Assembly: GCF_026914185.1 (NCBI RefSeq)
Contig: NC_070568.1
Coordinates: 2,686,001-2,750,000, forward strand
Direction of reading: 5' to 3'
Length of the DNA: 64,000 nt
From: Puccinia triticina
Lineage: Eukaryota > Basidiomycota > Pucciniomycetes > Pucciniales > Pucciniaceae
A program made the position numbers and the translations under genes. How positions within the stretch are numbered: the first letter of the stretch is position 1; every line of letters starts with the position of its first letter. The notes beneath the pieces were generated by a model. That model saw nothing but the letters and a program-made list of their open reading frames with translations, was not told where the DNA came from and did not search any database. This document shows, piece by piece, positions 55,781 through 64,000 of this stretch.

Positions 55781-56462
55781 AATTAATGCTGTCCACAGCA
55801 TTCCTAAGCAAGCAACAAAACTGTTGAGTCCTTCCCGCTAAGAAATTTCTAGTCCACTGATGTTGTTGTAAGTCCTTGACAATTTTGTACAAGTTTCCGT
55901 GCCTTCTTTCCTGTTCCTTGTGTTTTTCCAATTGGCTATTTGTGTTGCATTGAGTCAACTCCAAATTGGTATTGTATCTTCTGATCTAAACATCCTTTCT
56001 TTATCTCAAAATCTAGTATATGTATGTCCTATGTAAACCTATTCCCCCCTGCCACTCCCAAATCAAAGGATCCTAACGCCCTTTGAGTATACTCTGTACT
56101 CCTGTCGTTGACCCAAAGAAAAGGGATGTGGTTGATGATTCCCGACAAAAGTATAATGTACATCCCCCAGTTGATGAGTTAAACCCGTTTGATTAACTTC
56201 CCTCCAACTGGCTTCCCGTATTCCTATGTATTTCTAAATAACTCTTTCCTTCCGTCACATCGTACTCCTTTTAAGGCCTAACTATACTTCTATTTTCTCT
56301 ACTAAAAGAAAGGGTGATGTTGTCCAATATTACACCCGTTTAAAATTCTTCCCTATTTTTCCACGTCCTTCCATTTGATAATACACTTAGTCCAGAAAAT
56401 CAAGCTAGGATAGTCTGTATAAAACACAATTTCCTTCTTCTTCATCCATTTTCTAAAATTTC

Positions 56463-57902
56463 CTATCCAGTCCTGAACTCGCTTTGTTCGCCAAAATCTT
56501 CTCCATATTCCTCACTATTGCTAGTACTAGAACTACTACCTGTATCTTTGTTTTTACCCTCCTCATCCAATTCATCCTCATTACTCGTGCTGCTAATACT
56601 GCCGGTATGTTCATGTGTGCCTTCTTCATCCTCTTCCTTGTCTTCTTCTGTAATAGGTGCTGCCCGGACATAATAACACTGGATATGGTTGGCAGCGTAC
56701 CGGCGACTTAGCCTGGTTCCATCCAGTTCTTCCAGTTTGTATGGACCATTGTTAATTTGGTGTATTACCCTATATGGACCATTCCACCTGTTCTTGAAAA
56801 GTAGGCCCCATTGATTTTCCAATGATTTGTTATAAACTAACACCAAATCTCCTGGCTTTAAAGGTGCTCTCATGCGATGAGCCAATCTCCAGTCCCAGTA
56901 CTTCACAGATTGCTTTCTAGCTTGGTACAACCTTTCCGTTGCTTCAATAATGTTCTCTTCTCTTTGTGCCAGTTGTTCTGCTCTTGCTGCTAACAAATCA
57001 CTAGTTGTTCTGACTTTGTCCCATTCTACCGTTAAGTAACTCCTTAGTTCTATATCAATAGGCAAGACCGCTGGCTGTCCAAACTGGAGTTCAAATGGCG
57101 TGAAGCCGGTTGTCCTCTTTGTTGATATTTGATCCGCCAAGGTGACCAGGGGCAAATACTCTTTCCACTTGCTTCCATTTTCCCCGCATAATTTAATAAG
57201 TGCATCTTTAATCTCTTTGTGCCCCCTTTCAATCATTCCTTGAGCCTCCAGGTAATAGGGTGTTACTGTTCTTAGTTTTGTTCCTACTTTCTTCATTGCG
57301 CTTTGAAGTTCCTTTTTAAATTCAGTGCCTCCATCTACAGTCACCTCTTTTGGAACTCCATACCAACAAATCCATTCTGAGACAAACCAGTTGGCTATAG
57401 TTTTTGATTTTAGATTAGTCAATCCTGTAGTCTCTGCTCATCCCAAAAAGTCATCCCTGGCGATTATGATATATTTCCATTTTCCTGCTTTAACATGTAC
57501 TGCATCCATGCTGACCCGCTCAAACAAGGTTGATGTGGATGTTGCTTGACCAATTTCCTTGGGAATATTTTTGCTTCTCTTTTGACATGGCTCACACGAT
57601 TGAACCCAATTTCGTATCATCTTCTTCATCTTTTCCCACCAAAATCGTAATTTTATCCGTTTATATGTTTCCGCAATCCCTCTATGACCAAGTTCCTTGT
57701 GTAATGCTCTCATCACCCGTTGTTGATTTTTAGGATTTGATATCACGACTTGTGCATGCGGTAATGCTCTTTTCTTTAATTGATTCTCTTCAAGAAAGTA
57801 GTTATGTGACCGCCGCTTAATTTTCTGAAACTCCTGGTCTGAACAGTTTGAGGGTCGTCGTAAGTCCTGCAGATATAAAGCTATCTTCTCCAGATACCGC
57901 AC
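56463..57902 (-). pseudogene. Gypsy integrase part of pol
   Basis: The H2C2 zinc region (ELGHRGIAETYKRIKLRFWW, then CEPCQKR) leads to the core: D in VSMDAVHV, D in EVTVDGGTEF, E in GMIERGHKEI, all present. The C-terminal part has FKNRWNGPYRVI and a long acidic/serine-rich tail ending at 56463. One TGA (about 57436-57438) interrupts after ARDDFLG, before AETTGLTNLK; a TGG tryptophan codon is the likely original. A frameshift near 57905 separates it from RNase H. Confidence 0.88.
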
Positions 57903-59707
57903 TGACTGTTGTCTACATCTGCAACTTTTATAAACAACACATTTAGAGGCTTAACACCCAGTCCTGGGTGTGGTTTAACCCATTCTTCATCCTCGTCAAA
58001 ATCTTTCCCTTCCTCTTCATCATCCAATGGGCATCTTGACAGACTGTCAGGCATTGTGAAAGTTTTTCCCGGCTTGTGGACTAAATCAAAAGAAAAGAGT
58101 TGAATGAATGCTACCCATCTTGTCATTGGTGCGCAGTGCAAGCTTGGTGTGTTGATCATTTCTATTAATGCTTTTGCGTCCACTTGTAACTCAAAATGTT
58201 GCCCCCATAATGTTTATTGAAGGTTCTTTAGGATTTTGGTTACTCCACATAATTCCAGTTTTGATTGAGCATATCCTGATTCTGTCCTTGAAAATCCCAC
58301 CAATTTGTATAACACGGGTCGATCTTTGCTGTCTTTGTCTTTTTGCATAAGCACTGCCCCAGCTGCAACGTAGCTTGAGTCTACCATCAGAGTGATTTTT
58401 CCCGCATCCTTCTCATAGTTTAGTTTGTGCAATACTATTTCTTCTCCAATTATTTCTTTTAAACGTTGGAAGGTTTCTTCACATTCTTTTGTCCATTCAT
58501 ATTCTACATCCAGTCGTGTCAACCTCCTCAGTGGTGCTGCCAGCGCAGAAAAATTTTGGATGAACATCCTAACGTAAACAAATATTCCCAGAAAGCTTCG
58601 GACGTCCTTCTTATTTACCGGCCTTGGCCAACTTTGGATTTTGTTAACCTTCTTCTTCGCCACCAGTCGGCCATCATGTGACACCACATGACCAACTATA
58701 TCTAAAGCAGGTACACAGCAAGCAAATTTTTCTCCAGAAATTGTGAGACCAGCTTTCTCGATACGAAACAAGACCCTTTCCAAAGTGACTGCGTATTCCC
58801 ATACAAACTTCCTAATTCCTGGATTCTCCGCAATTGTTTCATTATTGTACGTGGATTGTGGCCCCTTGATCCCTCCATTGTCAATAAATATACCCACATT
58901 CTCCGGTATCTCTTCTTGTAATATCCATGTCATTTGAGCTTGGTAAACAGCAACTGAATTAGTAGTGCCTTGGGGTAATCGTGTCAACTGGAGCCTCCCT
59001 AGTACTGTTTCAAAAGTAGTAAGAGGTCTTGACACTGGTGCGAGTTATCTTTCATCATATCCTCTCATGATATCCCCCAGTCCATAACACGCTCTCCCAG
59101 AAAAGGATTCAACAAATTCCTCAATTTTTGGAGGTAATCCTGCGTCCTTAATAGTCACCTTATTCAATGGCTGAAGGTCGTGTACAATCCGGAGTTTTCC
59201 ATTGGATTTTGTAACACAAAAGACTGGACTTGAGTAACTTGATGTTGACTGCTTGTAAAGGCCTGTCGCAATTCTTTTCCTGACTAGATTTACAAACTCT
59301 GGTAGGATAGGTTTAGGTACTGGGATGGGCTTTTTCTGCCAGGGTTCATGCGCTACCACCGGTATTTGATATGGCTGCCCATAGCTATGTTTCAGGATAC
59401 TCTGTTCCTCCTTGCAAAAAGCTATTGATTTTTCTCGTATAACAATGATGAGTTTGAATAATTTAATTTCCTCTTCCATGAGCCATTTAGCTGGGCCAAA
59501 GTCTACCACTTTCAATCTTTCTTCTGTGATTCGTGCCGTGGGGGCAAATTCTGGTGGGTGTGGTGTCAGCGGTGTTTTGTAAGGATCCCTTGAAAGCGGA
59601 GGTCTTTGTAATGGGGGGTTGATATCTTGGGGCATAGGCTGATTTACTGGCCTAATTTTCTTGTCTATTGTTTTATATTTGGCAGCGTGCGCTGATAATT
59701 CTGCCAT
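57881..59707 (-). pseudogene. Gypsy reverse transcriptase/RNase H part of pol
   Basis: From 59707 leftwards: AELSAHAAKYKTIDKKI, SSPVFCVTKSNGKLRIVHDL and QPLNKVTIKDAGLPP (RT start), GYDER, then TAA (about 59042-59044), LTRLPQGTTNSVAVYQAQM, and the active-site block NVGIFIDNGGIKGP, where the second aspartate of the usual DD pair is asparagine. RNase H follows (LMVDSSYVAAGAVLMQ), with another TAA near 58216 and EMINTPSLHCAPMTRW. The D-to-N change removes a metal-binding residue, so polymerase activity is lost apart from the stops. Confidence 0.88.
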
Positions 59708-59709
59708 GG

Positions 59710-62218
59710 TGTGTATGGTATATCAATTTTTGATGAAAGTTTTTGTAGTTATAGTCTTGATTCAGCTGAAAGGCTGGTTTGCAGTTTTTGGTCATACAGT
59801 ACCATAAAAAAATCCCAACCCCATGGTCTTCTTCTTTTTCTTTTCCTGCTTTCATAAAAAAAAAAGCTACAACCTAACTTGCCCCGCGCGCCCGGGTCGC
59901 TCTTGTTTGCAGCTTTCACAGAGATGAGATGTCAAGCGAGCTGCGTCAGCCCGTCGAGCGCCCGCTGCGTAAGCCCGCTCCGGTCTCCTCAAGCTGCTCC
60001 AATCTCTTTCCACCACTGTGCCCTACATGCCACTCCCTCCGCCGGCCAAAACTGCGAAGCCGAGGCTCTCTAGTACTTGCATCGCTTCCAGCTTTCCGTT
60101 GCTGTTTTTGGTAGGTGTTGACGCTGTGCTCGCCTTGTTTCTCATGTTACTAATGTTACTTTCCTTTGTTCTTTCTCAGGCTCCGATTGGTTTAGCTAAT
60201 GTCGATTGTATTCTTGCATGTCATATGAATTAACGGCCTCAATAATCATGCGACTTCTCCAGTTCCTCGGTGAGTTCCTCCTGGTTCTGCTGCTACTCGG
60301 CAGAGCTACATGCTGATGTCTTGATTCTGAACCACCATACGACATGGCACAAACGGTTAACGGCCCCTCCACTCGTCCTTCTACCTCATTTGAACCGTTC
60401 CCTTTCTCGAATTCACTTGGTCCTGTACCGTCACGCCTTCTGGGCCCAAACGGTCGGCTCCACCGCATGTTGATTCAACCCATCCTCCTGTGCAACTGCG
60501 CCTCCGACTTCCGCTACCAGTGTGCCCAACCCGACTAGCTGTTGCCACTCCCTGCTGTCCAGCTGGACATAAAAAGGCAAACCCTGGTCTGCTAGTCTTT
60601 CTTTCTCCATCCTGCTATCGCTCCATAAGATGGCTGACTATCCTGAACAATATATCATCTCATCTGATGACTCCGCGTCGACCGTCTCTCTTGACGCTCC
60701 TCATGTCGCGGACACTCCATCCCCAGTATCTGATGATGATGATCCATATTCTTACCATAACATTTTTATGGCCTTGTCCGACGAGGCCAGTGACGAAGAT
60801 ATCCGCTCTGATGATGATGATCAAGGTTTGTTATGATCTTATCTTTGTACCTGTTGTGTTAGTTGTTGAGTTTTGCATTTCCATACTCAGACCTCGATGT
60901 CCTGGCCGCCCCTGCCGCGATTAACAATCACTTCGAAAATCTTGACTCGGACATGATAAACTCTAGTGACCAGGATGCCAAAGAATCTGATAGCGGCGCT
61001 TCCAAACAATCTGACATCCCGGGTAGGTTTCCTATCTTAGACTATCCCCTGATATGCATGCGTTGCTTATCTATAATCTGCTATATCCCTTCTTTAATTT
61101 GACATCAGTTCCTCCCCTCAACGAGACGCGCGACTCCTCCCCGGATGTCCAACCTTATCAAACTTATCCGGGGTCTCCCCGCGGGTTCCCGCGTTATAAT
61201 TATGCATATTTCACTGTAGAGACGCTGGTAGATCCCCGCCTCCGTTACAACCCTTTTCGTTTATTTCCGCGACATCAGCTTCCCACCTTCCCCCCGGCGA
61301 GACCCCCCATGTTACCTCGCCAAATGTTTGAGGCTTCCTTCCGTGATTTAACTATATGCCTTGAAAATCTTTTAACTCGCACTGCCCAAGGACATACCGT
61401 CTATAATGAACTCAACTCTGTCGAGTTCATTCTGAACGCTGCAAATGACTGGTATTATGTATACCAAGCATTTGAGTTTTTTTTTTTTTTTTTTCAAGTG
61501 GAATGTTGACTTTGGTTTTACCTTTTCTTTTACTTCTTTTATAGACATGGTGTTGATAATTAAAAAAACTTGTTCCACATCCTGCTAGAAATCTTGTAGA
61601 AGCAAAAAAAAAAAAAAAAACTATCAGCTCTTTCTACATATAAATGTTAGTGTTTAGCAAAAAAAAAAAAAAAAAAAAAAAACCCTGCCAGCATTGTACT
61701 GGTCTTATACCTTCCCAATTTTTGGTTCATTGATTAACTTATATAGAACAGAACGTCAAAAAAAAATATAATTGCGGATCACTTCTTAATGTACAGTGAC
61801 GTTAGTATACAAGTGATGTCCCATACCTTTGGGAGCTAAAAAAATTCTGGTATAGTAATCCTGAAAAAGTTGAAAGAGATATAAGAAATGAATGGTTAGG
61901 TGAATTTGGGTGCATTTTTCAGATGAAAACCCGCGCTCTGCCATACAAGACATTAACTTGGTATCAAGAACTCTTTAGCACATGCTTTTTATACCACTTC
62001 TTTGCGCCCCCACCATACAACTTGTATCGGATAGCCAAGCTGACCGCCCCGTATCTTGATCTCCAGGGACCAAACATCAAGTATTGTGCTCCACCTTTTG
62101 ATGTCAAAATTTGCAGGAAATCAAAAGGATCTAACCCGCCTCCGGGCAATTCCTTCAACCAGGCAGGTAGTCTGTTAAAGACCCTTTGCTGCCCGTACCA
62201 CGTGAAAACCTCCTTGAA
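59710..62218. mobile_element. Insert of unknown type inside gypsy pol
   Basis: Protease (62219 onward) and RT (59707) should be contiguous in gypsy pol but are separated by about 2.5 kb with no pol similarity. The insert holds a plus-strand spliced gene, a T17 run (about 61478-61494) and A18 and A26 runs (about 61603 and 61658). I found no convincing inverted repeats or target duplication, so its class and exact ends are unknown. A minus-strand frame at 61964-62158 (DPFDFLQILTSKGG) is unrecognised. Confidence 0.5.
60630..61509 (+). CDS. Spliced gene inside the gypsy insert, function unknown
   Basis: Three exons are supported by GT-AG junctions: about 60630-60825, 60891-61023 and 61089-61509. 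The protein starts MADYPEQYIISSDDSASTVS, is very acidic (SDDDDPYS, RSDDDDQ, LDSDMINSSDQDAKESDSG), then has a proline-rich part and RQMFEASFRDLTICLENLL and YNELNSVEFILNAANDWYYV near the end. The frame ends in a phenylalanine run from the T17 tract, so the real 3' end may differ. The C-terminal segment looks helical and may be a domain; I do not recognise it. Confidence 0.45.
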
Positions 62219-63094
62219 TCAGGGGTTTATCCGTGTTTCTGCTATATAACCGCCCCAAGCGTCCTCTTCCGGGTCCAGATTTGTTCCCCACTCCACTGAG
62301 TTAATCTGATGATAAGTGTTCCAAGAGTTTTCATCCAGCTGTGCTGCTCCAAGCTCCAATGCCCAATTCACTGGTTCTGGTAATGTTATGTTCCACATAT
62401 CCCCGTCCATTATTTCAAAGGGGAGCGATGACTGATATTGCTCCATTCAACTTTGCATAGATACCTCCTCATTTTTGGGTTCCTCTGCCTCCCAGTTTGA
62501 TACTTGTAACGCACAAACTTGTCTTAACTTGGGCGGCTCCTTGTACCATCCGGGCGCGTTTGGTAAACATATGGGGATGCAAAGTCTTTGTTGTTCTGAG
62601 TCCATAAAACTTAAGATTTCGCCCTTTTGGTTGGAGAGCTCCAGTCTGATGTTATGATCCGCTAGAAAAGGCCTTCCTAACACGGTATGCACCAAACCTT
62701 TGACAATAAAGAAGTTTGCCAAGTGCACATATCCTGGAAATACAGTTACAGGTATATTCTCCGCAATCCCAATGATTGGTGTGAAATGCCCTCTTATTCC
62801 TCGTAATCGCATAAATACTTCCGTAGTTAAAAGACCTAGCTGGTCTGCAAGATGGTCAGGAATGATATTCATCTCTGCACCAGTATCAATTGAAGTTCTG
62901 ATTTTCCGGTTGTTAATAGACATGTCCACCATGCCGACGGGACAAGCATACGTGAGCCTTGAGTCTTTTTCATCCCCTTCCATTTCCAAACTTGTGGAAC
63001 CATTAAATTTGACATTGTTTACCCCCTTCTCTGCTGGGTCCTGGTCTGCTTGACCTTCACTAAGCATTTTGAGAAAGTGAGGGGCAATCTTCAA
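62219..63094 (-). pseudogene. Gypsy aspartic protease region
   Basis: The catalytic motif RTSIDTGAEMNIIP and the second conserved block VLGRPFLADHNI are intact; the protein would cut the Gag-Pol polyprotein. The frame (62447-63094) ends at a stop after SMQS, and a following frame (62219-62446, DAWGGYIAETRINP) is probably its continuation up to the insert. Confidence 0.85.
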
Positions 63095-63139
63095 AATCTC
63101 CTCCAGTGTAAGCGTGTACGTCTGACGAAAGAATTTGTT

Positions 63140-64000
63140 TCAGATCAACCTGTCCATTTGTAGTTCTGGTTGCTCTCTTGGGTTTTCTGGCCGGAGGTTC
63201 TTTGTCTTTGCCAATGGTTCTGTGACTTGTTTAGACCTCACAGGGATAATGACACTCTCATCCTCATTTTCCTCCAGCCATGATCCAGGAAAGCTTTTCC
63301 GCCTACTGGGTTCTTTTTGAGCTTCTTGCGTTTTGGATTTGGGTTGACTTTCCCTCTCTGCATCCTTGTTTTTGACAGGCTGGCTTCCAGAAGTCCCATT
63401 CTTTTCCTGTAGTCGCTGTGATTTCCGAAGGCCAAATCCTAAATTATTCTCCAGATCGTCCTCCCCCACATTAAACTGTGGTGGAAACCATGATCCCCAT
63501 TCTTTGACTTCCGCTATTGCTGAGGTTGATACCTTCTCTCCCTTACCTGTCTCTGAAGAAGGTTTCTTCTGTTCTTCCTCGAACCGCCTGACCAAATCCC
63601 TCACTGAGGAGTCTTTATCCATTATTATTGGCTGGTTGTTGGGATAGTAGTATGTTCCTTGGTATTTGTATACATTCCGTACTTTCAGGTCTTGCGGAAG
63701 GTATTCACACTGAGTTACCAAGTGTTTTTCTTTACAATAAAAACACTCTAAAGGACCCAATCTTGCCCTCCCTTCGGGAAGTCCTGGTGATGATGGTCTG
63801 CCAAAATGTGGAGGAGCTTGCCGCTTCTGATTGTCCAATGCTATGGTTAACTTTGTAATCTTATCCTCCAGTTCTTCTCTGGAGGAGGGGGGCTCCTGTA
63901 TTTTTACCGTCTTTCTTGCATTTTCTTTGGGAACCAATGCCTCATCGTCGCCGTCAAAATCCACAATAACCAGTGCTAGTTCCACATAGTGCTTAAGAGT
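63140..64000 (-). pseudogene. Gypsy gag, C-terminal part, cut by the window edge
   Basis: It carries a zinc knuckle of Cys-x2-Cys-x3-His-x4-Cys type (CFYCKEKHLVTQC), a proline-rich stretch before it and a highly charged tail (SRRKSFPGSWLEENEDES). The frame ends at 63140 (MDRLI). It stays open past the first visible ATG (63985) to base 64000, so the start lies outside. Gag binds RNA and forms the virus-like particle of the retrotransposon. Confidence 0.8.

Larger units (their letters stand above)
55771..64000 (-). mobile_element. Ty3/gypsy element, internal part, runs off the right edge
   Basis: Gene order on the minus strand from right to left is gag with zinc knuckle, protease, RT/RNase H, integrase and 3' LTR, which is the gypsy order. 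Pol is broken by several stops and a frameshift and is interrupted by a 2.5-kb insert (about 59710-62218). About 680 bases (55781-56462) between the pol stop and the tract are non-coding. The gag frame is open to the window end (63985-64000), so the 5' LTR lies outside. Confidence 0.9.

Noticed and set aside
61478..61683. Poly-A tails as evidence for a LINE or processed gene
   Set aside because: The runs are in mixed T and A orientation, with no reverse transcriptase nearby and introns retained in the adjacent gene.
1..64000. tRNA, rRNA, telomere or centromere sequence
   Set aside because: I searched by eye for cloverleaf motifs, rRNA blocks and TTAGGG-type repeats and found none that I could support.

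Overview
This window is a transposon graveyard from a fungal genome, most probably a rust fungus (Pucciniales, Puccinia-like). The evidence is: several thousand-base LTR elements, Helitrons and a PIF/Harbinger element nested in each other; short GT-AG introns of about 40-85 bases with CTAAC/CTAAT-like branch sites; gag-pol, Harbinger accessory and OB-fold-like proteins of types I recognise from rust genomes; and copies decayed mainly by C-to-T changes at CpG. I see no intact single-copy housekeeping gene, tRNA or rRNA. Host-like sequence appears only as gene pieces carried inside transposons. The organism call is inference from these families, not a database match.

Layout. 1-6.9 kb: a six-frame-open 21-bp satellite, a fold-back element, a joined Myb-like fragment and dead copia integrase fragment, a 42-bp hairpin minisatellite and a long field of CTGCTCG palindromes. 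About 6.9-32.8 kb: one large Helitron (H0) with a Rep/PIF1-type helicase gene and up to seven copies of an unusual OB-fold-like gene family. H0 has been hit by a solo copia LTR (10.57 kb), a complete Harbinger element (11.89-17.84 kb), a solo LTR of family B (22.13 kb), a smaller Helitron H2 (24.97-28.27 kb) and a solo LTR of family C (30.44 kb). 32.8-37.2 kb: spacer with a 168-bp tandem duplication, a second palindrome field, and a broken reading frame split by a second family C LTR.

37.2-53.5 kb: a family B LTR split by a minus-strand Helitron (H1, 37.39-52.32 kb). H1 carries a captured GAT-domain gene. That gene is split by a full-length minus-strand copia element (40.77-50.61 kb), whose pol is split by another family B solo LTR and whose gag is split by a TIR transposon carrying host gene pieces (a ubiquitin-conjugating-enzyme exon and an unrecognised protein). 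54.8-64 kb: a minus-strand gypsy element (3' LTR, polypurine tract, dead integrase/RT/protease/gag running off the right edge), with a 2.5-kb insert holding a plus-strand spliced gene.

How the parts fit. Insertions are dated by nesting and confirmed by target-site duplications that I could read: AAT for Harbinger, ATTTA, GTCTA and GCTGT for solo LTRs, TTTTT for the full copia, TTGTTTACG for the TIR element. In each case where the target was coding, removing the insert and one duplication restores the local reading frame. The best candidate for an undescribed system is the OB-fold-like family inside H0: four copies share an exon of exactly 153 nucleotides and one also ends in an AT-hook, suggesting a set of single-stranded-DNA-binding helpers travelling with the Rep/helicase.
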